Source of the DNA: CAVRAW01 sp963716135
GTDB taxonomy: Bacteria > Planctomycetota > Planctomycetia > Pirellulales > JADZDJ01
Reading direction: 5' to 3'
Assembly: GCA_963716135.1 (NCBI GenBank)
Contig: OY970289.1
Coordinates: 3,720,001-3,784,000 of the forward strand
Length of the DNA: 64,000 bases
Shown: positions 56,525 through 64,000 of the stretch, piece after piece
Layout: the number at the start of each line of letters is the position of its first letter
Numbering within the stretch: the first letter of the stretch is position 1
The notes under the pieces: generated by a model
What the model saw: the letters and a program-made list of their open reading frames with translations, nothing else
Database searches by the model: none
What the model was told of the DNA's origin: nothing
Made by a program: the position numbers and the translations under genes

Positions 56525-57127
56525 ATGGCGGAAGAGGCTAAAGGGCGTGTGATCATCATTTCCGGGCCGTCCGGGGCGGGGAAGACTACGCTTTTGAAGG
56601 AGCTGTTGGCGCGGTGCGATCGGTTGGTGCCCAGCGTGTCGGCAACGACGCGGCAGCCGCGGCCGAGTGAAGTTAACGGGCGCGACTACCATTTTCTTTC
56701 AGAAGAAGAGTTTCAACGGCGGCGCAAGCAGGGCGACTTTCTGGAATGCGCCGAAGTATTCAATCGGGGAACGTGGTACGGAACGCTGACGGAAGAAGTT
56801 GCCCCTCGACTGGCGGCGGGAAAATGGGTAGTCTTAGAGATTGATACGCAAGGGACCCGGGCGGTGGTCGAGCGGTATCCCGATGCCGTGACGATCTTTG
56901 TGCAGCCGGAAACGCTGGAGGAACTGGAGCGCCGGCTGCGGAAGCGGGGGACCGAGTCGGAAGAGGCACTGGAGCGACGGTTGGAAGTGGCCCGCCAGGA
57001 AGTGGCGGCCGCCGGCATGTATCGCTACCGGGTAACGAACCAAACCATCGACCGTGCGGTCGATGAGATTCTGCAAATCTTAGGAAACAGTAACCTTCAG
57101 AAGAGCGAGAAACGACAAAATGCTTGA
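56525..57127 (+). CDS. gmk: Guanylate kinase
   Basis: 200 residues. Phosphorylates GMP to GDP. The P-loop is IISGPSGAGKTTLLKELL. The GMP-binding region is SVSATTRQPRPSEVNGRDYHF and EFQRRRKQGDFLECAEVF, and VVLEIDTQGTRAV is also conserved. The start at ATG 56525 gives MAEEAKGRVIII. The coding sequence overlaps rpoZ by 8 bp, indicating translational coupling. Confidence 0.96.
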   Translation: MAEEAKGRVIIISGPSGAGKTTLLKELLARCDRLVPSVSATTRQPRPSEVNGRDYHFLSEEEFQRRRKQGDFLECAEVFNRGTWYGTLTEEVAPRLAAGKWVVLEIDTQGTRAVVERYPDAVTIFVQPETLEELERRLRKRGTESEEALERRLEVARQEVAAAGMYRYRVTNQTIDRAVDEILQILGNSNLQKSEKRQNA

Positions 57128-57386
57128 TGATCTGAAAGAAGAGGAAATCGTCAACAAGGTGGGGGGGCGATTCAAGCTTTCCACCTTGATCCAGAAGCGG
57201 CTGGTGGCACTGAACAGCGGCAGCCGGCCGTTGGTGGATCTGCAAACCGACAATAACCTGGAAATCGTGATCCGCGAGATCAAGGAAGATAAAATATACT
57301 TGGATACGAGCGCCCAGGTTCGGGTCACCGGCGAAGAAGATCAAGGCACCGGCGGACCGCCGGAGTTGGATCTGGCGGATCTGTAA
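57120..57386 (+). CDS. rpoZ: RNA polymerase omega subunit-like protein
   Basis: 88 residues. LKEEEIVNKVGGRFKLSTLIQ and KRLVALNSGSRPLV fit the omega fold, which helps RNA polymerase assembly. It is divergent from the proteobacterial form. The assignment is strengthened by position: gmk-rpoZ-coaBC is a widespread order. ATG 57120 lies inside gmk, overlapping its last codons. Confidence 0.85.
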   Translation: MLDDLKEEEIVNKVGGRFKLSTLIQKRLVALNSGSRPLVDLQTDNNLEIVIREIKEDKIYLDTSAQVRVTGEEDQGTGGPPELDLADL

Positions 57387-57394
57387 AGAGATTT

Positions 57395-57478
57395 GGGAAT
57401 TAGGATTTAGGATGTAGGATTTGAACGGACGGCGGATTTCAATATCCTAATTCCTAAATCAGAAATTCTAATTCCTCT
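57395..57478. repeat. Inverted repeat of TAGGATTTAGGAT type
   Basis: gaattaggatttaggat on the left and atcctaattcctaaatc on the right form a long imperfect palindrome filling the rpoZ-coaC spacer. It is AT-rich compared with the surroundings. Confidence 0.7.
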
Positions 57479-58054
57479 ATGGTCATGAAGGGTCGCGAGA
57501 TAGTGATCGGCGTGACGGGCGGGATCGCGGCTTATAAGACCGCGGCGCTGGTGAGCCGCTTGGTGCAAGACGGCGCCGGGGTGACGGCGATCTTGACGGA
57601 AGCGGCGAAGGAATTTGTCGGCCCGACGACCTTCGAAGCGCTGACGGGGCGGCCGCTGCCGCGGGGGATTTTCGGCGATCCGAATTTTCCGCTGGGAGCG
57701 CATATCGAACTGTCGCGGCAGGCGGATGTGTTGTGCATCGCGCCGGCGACGGCCAACTTCTTGGCGAAAGCGGCCACCGGCATGGCCGACGATTTGCTAA
57801 GCACGCTGTATTTAGCGTTCCACGGGCCGGTGATCGTTGCGCCGGCGATGAACGCGGAGATGTGGTCGCAACCGGCGGTGCAGCGCAACGTGGAGCAGTT
57901 GCGCGCCGATGGAGTGGCCATCGTTGATCCGGAAGAGGGTTGGTTGAGCTGCCGCGAGGTGGGCGTGGGGCGGATGGCGGAGCCGGATCGAATTCGCTCG
58001 GCGATTGAGGCGGAGCTAGCTGACGCTGCTTCCCGGCCTGGGGGCCGGGGCTAA
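57479..58054 (+). CDS. coaC: Phosphopantothenoylcysteine decarboxylase (CoaC)
   Basis: 191 residues. FMN-dependent decarboxylation in CoA synthesis. VIGVTGGIAAYKTA opens the flavin-binding fold, HIELSRQADVLCIAPATANF holds the catalytic His, PAMNAEMW is the substrate loop, and GWLSCREVGVGRMAEP carries the catalytic Cys. It is encoded separately from CoaB, whereas most bacteria have a fused CoaBC. The last ~8 residues (ASRPGGRG) and the stop codon are encoded by the palindromic repeat at 58028-58054. The next gene begins 6 bp later. Confidence 0.93.
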   Translation: MVMKGREIVIGVTGGIAAYKTAALVSRLVQDGAGVTAILTEAAKEFVGPTTFEALTGRPLPRGIFGDPNFPLGAHIELSRQADVLCIAPATANFLAKAATGMADDLLSTLYLAFHGPVIVAPAMNAEMWSQPAVQRNVEQLRADGVAIVDPEEGWLSCREVGVGRMAEPDRIRSAIEAELADAASRPGGRG

Positions 58055-58060
58055 ACGACG
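58028..58060. repeat. CCCGGCC-TGGG-GGCCGGG palindrome, coaC/coaB junction
   Basis: Perfect 7-bp arms (58032-58049) followed by GGCTAAACGACG. The element supplies coaC's last codons and stop and ends at the coaB start. The same unit is at 58790-58821 and, inverted, at 46356-46386. Confidence 0.8.
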
Positions 58061-58720
58061 ATGGCCAGAATTCTGATTACATCTGGCCCCACGCGGCAGC
58101 ATCTCGATCCGGTGCGCTATTTGACCAATGCGTCCAGCGGGCGGATGGGGCAGGCGATTGCGCAAGCGGCAGTTGGCGGGGGCCATCAGGTAATTGTCGT
58201 TTCCGGGCCGGTGGAAGTGACGTATCCCACTGGGTGCCGTGTCAGCCCAGTGGTGTCGACGGAAGAAATGTTGGCGACCTGCGAGCAATTGTTTCCGCAA
58301 TGTGACGGATTGATTGGCATTGCGGCGCCCTGCGATTATCGCCCCGTCAAGGTGGAACATCAGAAGATCAAGAAGACAGGCGAGCCGCTGGAATTGCACC
58401 TGGTGGAAACACCGGACATTGTGGCCACGCTGGCGTCGGGCAAGCGGCCGGATCAATGGGTCGTGGGCTTTGCCCTGGAGACCGAGGACCAGCGATTCCG
58501 CGCCCTAACGAAGATGCAGAAGAAGAGCTGCGATTTGATGGTGCTCAACGGCCCGCAGGCGATCGGCTCGGCGGAGAACAACGTGGAAGTGCTGGATCGG
58601 ACGGGCGAGGTGATTGCGACGATCGCCGGCGCGAAGGAGCAGGTGGCTGGGGAGTTGTTTCGCTTGATCGAGAAGCAGTTGATTAAAGCCGGCGCTGCGC
58701 CGAGCAAGCTTGGCGGCTAA
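58061..58720 (+). CDS. coaB: Phosphopantothenate--cysteine ligase (CoaB)
   Basis: 219 residues. Joins 4'-phosphopantothenate with cysteine in CoA synthesis. ILITSGPTRQHLDPVRYLTN and ASSGRMGQAIAQAA are the conserved nucleotide-binding opening. IAAPCDYRPVKVEHQKIKK corresponds to the usual AVADYRP-KIKK element with the catalytic Lys. GFALETED and DLMVLNGPQA follow. It is a stand-alone form that pairs with the preceding CoaC. Confidence 0.92.
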   Translation: MARILITSGPTRQHLDPVRYLTNASSGRMGQAIAQAAVGGGHQVIVVSGPVEVTYPTGCRVSPVVSTEEMLATCEQLFPQCDGLIGIAAPCDYRPVKVEHQKIKKTGEPLELHLVETPDIVATLASGKRPDQWVVGFALETEDQRFRALTKMQKKSCDLMVLNGPQAIGSAENNVEVLDRTGEVIATIAGAKEQVAGELFRLIEKQLIKAGAAPSKLGG

Positions 58721-58789
58721 ATACAGCGGGGAGGCGAACCGAATATGGTTGGCGCTGTCCCTGTATCGATTGCTTCGATATACTGAGCC

Positions 58790-58821
58790 GCTTCCCGGCC
58801 TGGGGACCGGGGCTAAACGAC
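58790..58821. repeat. CCCGGCC palindrome upstream of argC
   Basis: gcttcccggcctggggaccg followed by gggctaaacgacgg, one mismatch from the 58028 copy in the stem. It ends ~10 bp before the argC start. Confidence 0.75.
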
Positions 58822-58830
58822 GGAACAAGT

Positions 58831-59841
58831 ATGGTTCGCGTTGCTATTCTTGGCGCCACGGGTTACACGGCTTTGGAGCTGATCAAGCTGTTGCTGCGCC
58901 ATCCGGAAGTGGAAATCACCACGCTGACCAGCCGGCAGGAAGGCAGTCCGCACGTGGGGTCGGTGCATCCTTCGCTGATCGGACGATTGGATTTGCGACT
59001 GGAAGATTTGGGACCGGTGGCCGTGGCTTCGCGGGCCGACTGCGTGTTCAGTTGCTTGCCGCACGGCGTGACGGCTTCGCTGGTGCCACAATTGCTGTCG
59101 GCCGGCGTGAAGGTTGTGGATTTCAGCGCCGACTACCGGCTGGACGATGCCGAGACGTTTGCGCAATGGTACGGCGAAAAGCATGCGGATCCGGAGCGAT
59201 TGGGCAAAGTCGTTTACGGGCTGCCAGAATTGTTTCGCGAGCAGATATTGCAGGCCCAGTTAGTTTCGAATCCCGGGTGTTATCCGACGTCGGCGATCTT
59301 GCCGCTGGCGGCGCTGGTGAAGCTGGGGTTGATTGAGACGAACGACATCATCGTCGATAGCAAGAGCGGAATCTCGGGGGCCGGCCGTACGCCGAAGCTA
59401 ACCACGCATTTTCCGGAATGCAACGAGAGCGTGGCGGCCTATAACGTCGGGCGACATCGGCATACGCCGGAGATCGAGCAGATCGTTCGACGGGGATCAG
59501 GGAAGCAAATTCAGGTGATTTTCACGCCGCATCTGATTCCAATGGACCGGGGAATATTGACGACGACGTATTCGAAGCCTGTGGGGAGCGCGACCGAGCA
59601 GCAGTTGCTGGGCAAGCTGCGCGAGTTTTACGCGGAGGAGCCGTTTGTGCGGGTGGTCGATCATCTGCCGGGCACCAAAGACACGACGGACACGAATTTC
59701 TGCGACATCACGCTGCGGCTGGTACGGGGGCGCGTGTTGACGATCAGTTGCCTGGATAATTTGATCAAGGGGGCATCGGGGGCGGCGGTGCAGAATTTCA
59801 ATTTGATGTACGGGTTTCCGGAAACGACGGCGCTTTTGTAG
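58831..59841 (+). CDS. argC: N-acetyl-gamma-glutamyl-phosphate reductase
   Basis: 336 residues. NADPH-dependent third step of arginine synthesis. VAILGATGYTALELIKLL is the Rossmann loop, LVSNPGCYPTSAILPL contains the catalytic Cys, and SGISGAGRTPK and HRHTPEIEQ are the active-site His region. PGTKDTTDTNFCDI closes the fold. The frame is intact. It is followed by argJ, so arginine genes are paired here. Confidence 0.96.
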   Translation: MVRVAILGATGYTALELIKLLLRHPEVEITTLTSRQEGSPHVGSVHPSLIGRLDLRLEDLGPVAVASRADCVFSCLPHGVTASLVPQLLSAGVKVVDFSADYRLDDAETFAQWYGEKHADPERLGKVVYGLPELFREQILQAQLVSNPGCYPTSAILPLAALVKLGLIETNDIIVDSKSGISGAGRTPKLTTHFPECNESVAAYNVGRHRHTPEIEQIVRRGSGKQIQVIFTPHLIPMDRGILTTTYSKPVGSATEQQLLGKLREFYAEEPFVRVVDHLPGTKDTTDTNFCDITLRLVRGRVLTISCLDNLIKGASGAAVQNFNLMYGFPETTALL

Positions 59842-59843
59842 CG

Positions 59844-59869
59844 CATGTCCAGGCAGAGCCGTGGACATG
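59844..59869. repeat. Hairpin between argC and argJ
   Basis: CATGTCCAGGC and GCC(g)TGGACATG form an 11-bp stem with one bulge around an AGA loop, starting 2 bp after the argC stop. Confidence 0.65.
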
Positions 59870-59899
59870 GCACCCTCTTTTTTTCCGTCAGTGAGATTC

Positions 59900-61093
59900 A
59901 TGTTGATGAAAATGCCCCAGGGATATCGAGCGGCGGGCGTGTATGCGGGGATCAAGCGCAATCCTTCGCGGCACGATGTGGCGCTGGTGGTGTCGGAACG
60001 GCCTGCCGCGGCCGCGGGGGTGTACACGAAGAACCTGGTGTTTGCCGCTCCGGTGGCGTACGACCGGGCGCTCACGCCTGGCGAGGGATTCCGGGCGGTG
60101 GCAATCAATTCGGGAAATGCCAATGCATGCACCGGCGAGCGTGGGCTGCGCGACGCCGCGGAGATGGCCAAGTTGGCCGCGGCAACGTGCGGCGCGAAGC
60201 CGGAACAGGCGCTGGTTTTATCGACGGGAATCATCGGCGAGTTTTTGCCGATGGAGAGCATCGCGGGGGGCATTCACGAATGTGCGGCGCAACTAGGGAC
60301 CGGCGAGGATTCGCTGGTAGCCGCGGTGCGCGGCATGATGACGACCGATACCGTCCATAAAGTGGCGGGGCGAAGCGGGAAGATCGGCGGCAAGACGATC
60401 CAAATCACGGGCATGGCCAAAGGCGCGGCGATGATCGCGCCGAACATGGGCACGATGCTGGGATTGGTGCTAACGGATGCCGCGTTGGCGGCGGCCGATT
60501 TGCAGAAGGCGCTGTCGGCGGTCGTTGACGACACCTTCAACTGCATTAGCGTCGATGGGCACATGAGCACCAATGACACAGTCTTGCTATTGGCTAACGG
60601 CGCGGCGGGTGGCGCGAATCTAAGCGGTGCCGATCTGGAACAGTTTCGAGAAACGTTGCACGAAGTGTGCGCTGAACTGGCGAAATCGATACCGGCGGAC
60701 GGGGAAGGGGCAACCCATTTGATTTGTCTGGACGTGCAGGGATGTGCGACGACCGCGGCGGCCCGACAGATTGCCAAGACCGTCGCGGATAGTCCGCTGG
60801 TGAAAACGGCGGTGGCAGGGGCGGACCCGAACTGGGGGCGCATCGTGTCGGCGGCCGGTTACGCCGGCGTGCCGTTTGATCCGGCCGGGGTGGATTTGGC
60901 AATCAATGGATTTGAGCTTTATCGGGCCGGGGCGCCGCTGGAGTTCGATGCCGCGAAAGTGTCGGCCAGCATCAAGGACAGCCGCGAGACGAAGGTCGTA
61001 TTGAGCTTTCACGAAGGGAAGGGGGCGGTGCGATTTTGGACAAGTGATCTCACGGCAGAATACGTACGGCTCAATGCGGATTACCACACGTAG
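59900..61093 (+). CDS. argJ: Bifunctional ornithine acetyltransferase/N-acetylglutamate synthase
   Basis: About 397 residues. Transfers acetyl from N-acetylornithine to glutamate, recycling acetyl in arginine synthesis. GYRAAGVYAGIKRN opens the alpha chain. NSGNANACTGERGLRDA and TGIIGEFLPM are typical. The self-cleavage region reads KGAAMIAPNMGTMLGLVLTDA-like; the nucleophile Thr is preceded by Gly rather than the common Ala. The beta-chain contains DGHMSTNDTVLLLANG and GADPNWGRIVSAAGYAG. The start is uncertain among ATG 59900, 59906 and 59912. The gene is downstream of argC. Confidence 0.95.
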   Translation: MLMKMPQGYRAAGVYAGIKRNPSRHDVALVVSERPAAAAGVYTKNLVFAAPVAYDRALTPGEGFRAVAINSGNANACTGERGLRDAAEMAKLAAATCGAKPEQALVLSTGIIGEFLPMESIAGGIHECAAQLGTGEDSLVAAVRGMMTTDTVHKVAGRSGKIGGKTIQITGMAKGAAMIAPNMGTMLGLVLTDAALAAADLQKALSAVVDDTFNCISVDGHMSTNDTVLLLANGAAGGANLSGADLEQFRETLHEVCAELAKSIPADGEGATHLICLDVQGCATTAAARQIAKTVADSPLVKTAVAGADPNWGRIVSAAGYAGVPFDPAGVDLAINGFELYRAGAPLEFDAAKVSASIKDSRETKVVLSFHEGKGAVRFWTSDLTAEYVRLNADYHT

Positions 61094-61275
61094 ACGTCGC
61101 GGTGCTTTGGCCCTGTTGACAAACGAAAGTGGGATGGCTACCAAGGCAATTCCGGCAGCGAGGCTGATGACGCCCGGCACGATTGGCCGATGAAAACCAA
61201 GCCAGCACCGTCTGCCGCACGTTGATTGATCACCGAGATATTCATCCCCAAGAGTGGCTTTTAGGAGCGATCGGC

Positions 61276-61647
61276 ATGCTGGCGGTCAAATGTTTTTCCT
61301 CGTGGTTAGATGCGGCGCATGACGAGGTCGACTTGTGCGACCTGAGGCGGCGGCGGTTTTTTGGCTTGTTTCCGTGCGTCGTTGACCGATCGCCGCACGC
61401 TGAAAAGGACGAAGAGGAAGAGGATGAGAAAGAGGAAAAAAAAGATTCGGAAAGCGACGACGATGATTTGGACGAAGACGGCCCCATCGAAGATGTGCCG
61501 GTGATTGAGGAAGATGAGTGGGATGAGGATGACTTCGACGATGATTTCGACGACGACTTTGAGGAAGAGCTTGAGGATGACGATGAATCGTCGGGCAATG
61601 GAGAGGTCGAGACAGATGAAGACGAGGGTTTTGAAGACGAAAAATAA
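61276..61647 (+). CDS. Acidic low-complexity protein
   Basis: 123 residues. It has an ordinary ~45-residue N-terminus (MLAVKCFSSWLDAAHDEVDL), followed by a run that is mostly Asp/Glu (DEEEEDEKEEKKDSESDDDD; DDFDDDFDDDFEEELEDDDE). AGGAG lies 8 nt before ATG 61276. Such tails occur on RNA-polymerase delta-like and chaperone-like proteins, but no family is recognised. The antisense frame is Ser-rich and simply mirrors the acidic codons. Confidence 0.6.
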   Translation: MLAVKCFSSWLDAAHDEVDLCDLRRRRFFGLFPCVVDRSPHAEKDEEEEDEKEEKKDSESDDDDLDEDGPIEDVPVIEEDEWDEDDFDDDFDDDFEEELEDDDESSGNGEVETDEDEGFEDEK

Positions 61648-61732
61648 ATAATCGCCAGCGCGGCGATTTTGGCATCTGAGGTTTCCCGCGACACTTACCG
61701 CCTTACGCCACGCGGTTGTGGCCCGCCCTGGT

Positions 61733-62173
61733 ATGTCGAATTCCAAAGAATTCCGGGTCGAAGGTTCTGACGCACAAGGGACGTCGCCGGGCAGCGACCC
61801 ATGGATCGGCAGGCTCGATCAGCGCGGTTTCGACGTTGACTTCTACGAGCGTATTTTGGAGCGGCAGCCCAACGACATTCGCCTGCTGCGGTTGTTGGGG
61901 GAACTGTATGCGAGTCGTGGCCAATACGATCGGGCGTTGACGATCGATCAGAAGCTGGCCGGATTGCTGCCGGAGGACGGAGTGGTGCATTACAATCTTG
62001 CGTGCAGTCTGGCGATGCGGGGCGCGGCGCAGGAAGCCATCCGCTGGTTGGGCCGAGCGATCGAGCTGGGCTACAACGACTTTGGCCATTTGGAGATTGA
62101 TCCGGATCTGGTGAGCCTGCGGCAGTTGCCACAGTATCAGGCCTTGATGCGGCAGTACGGGCTGGGCGGCTGA
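61733..62173 (+). CDS. Small TPR-containing protein
   Basis: 146 residues. DVDFYERILERQPNDIRLLR, LGELYASRGQYDRALTIDQK and VHYNLACSLAMRGAAQEAIR match two to three TPR helix pairs. The C-terminal ELGYNDFGHLEIDPDLVSLR resembles the domain seen after TPRs in other planctomycete proteins. There is no signal peptide. It is likely an adaptor; the partner is unknown. Confidence 0.75.
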   Translation: MSNSKEFRVEGSDAQGTSPGSDPWIGRLDQRGFDVDFYERILERQPNDIRLLRLLGELYASRGQYDRALTIDQKLAGLLPEDGVVHYNLACSLAMRGAAQEAIRWLGRAIELGYNDFGHLEIDPDLVSLRQLPQYQALMRQYGLGG

Positions 62174-62310
62174 CGGCCATTGTCTTCCCGCGGGGCGGCC
62201 TCTCGACAACGCCCTTTTTTTCGCTGATGATAGCGCTGTTTGAACTTCGCCAGGCAATCGCTCTGGGCGATTCTTAATCTTCATCTCAGCGCAGCGCAAT
62301 CAGGCTCATC

Positions 62311-63144
62311 ATGCTAAGAGTTTACGACCAGGTCCAGGAAGCAATTGCAGGCATTCGCCAGAAATGGCAAGGCAAGCCGCATGCTGGAATCATTTTGGGA
62401 ACGGGTTTGGGGAGCGTGGCCCGCGAAATTCAAACGGAAGCGACGATTCCATACGGCGAGATTCCGCACTTTCCGAAATCGACCGCCACCAGCCACGCCG
62501 GCGTTTTGGTGTGCGGCAAGCTGGCCGGGGTGCCGGTCGTGGCGATGGAAGGCCGGGTGCATTCGTACGAAGCGTACTCGCATCAGCAGATCACTTTTCC
62601 GGTGCGGGTGATGAAATATTTGGGCGCGGACATGCTGATTGTTTCCAACGCCTGCGGCGGCATGAATCCGACGTACCGGGTTGGGGACGTGATGGTGATC
62701 GACGATCACATCAATCTGCTGGGGGGCAACCCGCTGATGGGCGTGAACGACGACCGCTTGGGCCCGCGGTTTCCGGACATGAGCCGGTGCTATACGCCGG
62801 AATTGATCGAGCGGGCGTTGGAAGTGGCGCGGATGGAGAACTTCACGGCGCACCGCGGAGTGTTTGTGGCGGTCAGCGGGCCAAACTTGGAAACGCGGGC
62901 GGAATATCGATTCTTGCGCACGATCGGCGCCGATTGCGTGGGGATGTCGACGGTGCCGGAGTGTATAGTGGCGGTGCACGGCGGGATGCGCGTGCTGGGG
63001 TTATCGGCGGTAACCGACACCTGCTTTCCCGATTGCTTGAAGCCGGTCGACATCGAAGATGTTTTGCGCGGCGCGGCGCTGGCGGAGCCAAAGCTGAAGA
63101 AGATCGTGCTGGGCGTGCTGAGCTGCGAACCACGCGTTGTGTAG
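62311..63144 (+). CDS. Purine nucleoside phosphorylase (class I trimeric type)
   Basis: 277 residues. Phosphorolysis of purine nucleosides in salvage. IILGTGLGSVAREIQ is the phosphate loop, HAGVLVCGKLAGVPVVAMEG and ACGGMNPTYRVGD are family motifs, and GPNLETRAEYRFL holds the purine-binding Glu. MSTVPECIVA follows. The Asn that usually contacts N7/O6 is replaced by Asp in LSAVTDTCFPD, which may alter base preference toward 6-amino purines, as in MTA phosphorylases. The frame is intact. Confidence 0.93.
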   Translation: MLRVYDQVQEAIAGIRQKWQGKPHAGIILGTGLGSVAREIQTEATIPYGEIPHFPKSTATSHAGVLVCGKLAGVPVVAMEGRVHSYEAYSHQQITFPVRVMKYLGADMLIVSNACGGMNPTYRVGDVMVIDDHINLLGGNPLMGVNDDRLGPRFPDMSRCYTPELIERALEVARMENFTAHRGVFVAVSGPNLETRAEYRFLRTIGADCVGMSTVPECIVAVHGGMRVLGLSAVTDTCFPDCLKPVDIEDVLRGAALAEPKLKKIVLGVLSCEPRVV

Positions 63145-63165
63145 CTGCAATTGAGCAGCCACGAA

Positions 63166-64000
63166 TCAACCGCGATGGGCCTTTCGCTTCTTTCGCAAGA
63201 TCGCTGCGCCGGCAAGGAATCCAAAGACGGCCAAGAGGCCGGAGGAAGGCTCGGGAACGGTCTCCACGCTTAGCTGGAGGCCGAGGACGGGATTATCGTT
63301 GTTGAAATCGACGGTCATCCAATCGAATTGGCCGGAGAATAGGTCGCCGAGCGACAAGTCAAAATCGCTACCATTGACGGTCGAACTGGCGGTTAGAAAA
63401 TTCATACCCAATATTCCGTCGAGAGTGATGCTCGCTCCGAAGGCATCGGTCAGCGTAATGTCGTTGACCAACACGGGGGCTTGGAAAAATCGCAAGTGGT
63501 TGGGGTCGTCGTCGTCGCCGGTGTCGCCTTCGAGCGTGCGCAATAGCAGCGAATCGAGGTAGAAACCGGACAGAGCCTGCGAGCCGTCGTTTCCGATGCC
63601 ACCGATGGTGAGTTGGAATTGATCAACAATCTGAGTTCCGTTTGCTCCCGGGTTGGCGGGATCGAAAGTTTCGAGATAGCGGGTGCCATCGGCGTTGGTG
63701 TGGTATCGAACGTGCAGTTGGGCGGCCAGATTTGTGGAAATCATCGAGGCCGCGGCGCCGGTGTCGAGCAGAAAGCTTCCTTCCGTGGCAAGGCCGCCGT
63801 AAGCGATCTTCACGCCGGGCGCGTCGCCGGGGAGGACCGAGCCGTCGATCGCGGAAATTGGATTGGGACCGATGAAGGGATTTGCCGACAAGTTCGGGGG
63901 CAGTGCGCCGGCGGGACTGACGGAAGTGAATCGATCGAACGACGCCAAAGTTAACTTGACGTGGCGATTCGTGGCGGGAATTCCCGGATCGGTGTCCGGC
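63166..64000 (-). CDS. PEP-CTERM protein with retropepsin-like DTG motif (right-edge partial)
   Basis: At least 277 residues in the window; the frame is open to the right edge, so the N-terminus and signal peptide lie outside. The region GSFLLDTGAAASMIST carries an Asp-Thr-Gly preceded by hydrophobic residues, as in single-domain aspartic proteases, and GILGMNFL further on resembles the flap-proximal hydrophobic GMDFL element of that fold. The C-terminal tail VPEPSSGLLAVFGFLAGAAI followed by LRKKRKAHRG is a PEP-CTERM sorting signal. An extracytoplasmic protease or binding protein is inferred. Confidence 0.7.
   Translation of the reverse strand, partial: PDTDPGIPATNRHVKLTLASFDRFTSVSPAGALPPNLSANPFIGPNPISAIDGSVLPGDAPGVKIAYGGLATEGSFLLDTGAAASMISTNLAAQLHVRYHTNADGTRYLETFDPANPGANGTQIVDQFQLTIGGIGNDGSQALSGFYLDSLLLRTLEGDTGDDDDPNHLRFFQAPVLVNDITLTDAFGASITLDGILGMNFLTASSTVNGSDFDLSLGDLFSGQFDWMTVDFNNDNPVLGLQLSVETVPEPSSGLLAVFGFLAGAAILRKKRKAHRG

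Noticed and set aside
57479..58720. coaC and coaB as one CoaBC gene broken by a frameshift
   Set aside because: Each has complete start and end elements, the stop and next ATG are 6 bp apart, and the junction is occupied by a palindromic repeat; separate genes are the simpler reading.
61242..61694. Serine-rich frame opposite the acidic gene
   Set aside because: It is the mirror of Asp/Glu codons and has no ribosome-binding site or other feature of a gene.

Overview
The window looks like a chromosomal segment of a planctomycete, probably a Pirellulales-like lineage. The evidence is a surface protein that begins with the planctomycete extracellular-anchor motif (LEQLETRTVLSG), PEP-CTERM tails on secreted proteins, a 64-residue basic protein family typical of planctomycetes, a Pkn-type Ser/Thr kinase with a membrane anchor, many TPR proteins, and high GC content with abundant short palindromic intergenic repeats. 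No rRNA, phage, transposase or CRISPR array was seen. The one RNA gene recognised is tRNA-Ser(UGA).

Layout. 1-3.9 kb: valS (runs off the left edge) and cimA. 3.9-14.1 kb: a minus-strand tandem array of five large multi-TM plus TPR proteins resembling TMTC/DUF1736 protein O-mannosyltransferases, with one degenerate relic; a and b share a ~666-bp direct repeat at a 2002-bp offset. 14.2-19.6 kb: ftsK, truB and an MmgE/PrpD protein. 19.7-24.0 kb: a Ser/Thr kinase, then hemB and hemL. 24.0-24.6 kb: a MazF-type toxin with a small partner. 24.7-29.2 kb: a 1020-aa secreted protein of unknown function, an EEP-family hydrolase and a YhcH-like protein. 29.4-37.8 kb: pyruvate carboxylase, a PEP-CTERM aldose dehydrogenase, a VOC protein, a GH15 glucoamylase-like enzyme and an S1/P1 nuclease. 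37.9-42.2 kb: two more TMTC-TPR proteins. 42.4-47.7 kb: a lone Flp pilin, tRNA-Ser, a small basic protein, the surface protein, a membrane protein, a repeat-rich gene-poor stretch and an HExxH protein. 47.6-52.5 kb: clpB and dnaK. 52.9-61.1 kb: pheA, then the run tpiA-secG-yicC-gmk-rpoZ-coaC-coaB and argC-argJ. 61.3-64 kb: an acidic protein, a TPR protein, purine nucleoside phosphorylase and a PEP-CTERM protein with a retropepsin-like DTG motif that runs off the right edge.

Two themes stand out. First, seven TMTC-TPR paralogues plus a relic sit in one 64-kb window that also encodes a Thr-rich beta-repeat surface protein and two PEP-CTERM proteins, so a dedicated surface-protein glycosylation capacity is a reasonable hypothesis. 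Second, short palindromic elements lie between genes and also in frame inside housekeeping genes (valS, clpB) or supply C-terminal codons (coaC).

Caution: at least 14 single-base frame breaks interrupt otherwise normal genes (valS, three TMTC genes, ftsK, truB, prpD-like, pyc, the aldose dehydrogenase, GH15, pheA), usually in short GC or homopolymer runs. Many of these genes are essential or single copy, so the breaks are most simply sequence or assembly errors. The affected genes are annotated here as whole loci, with the break positions given.
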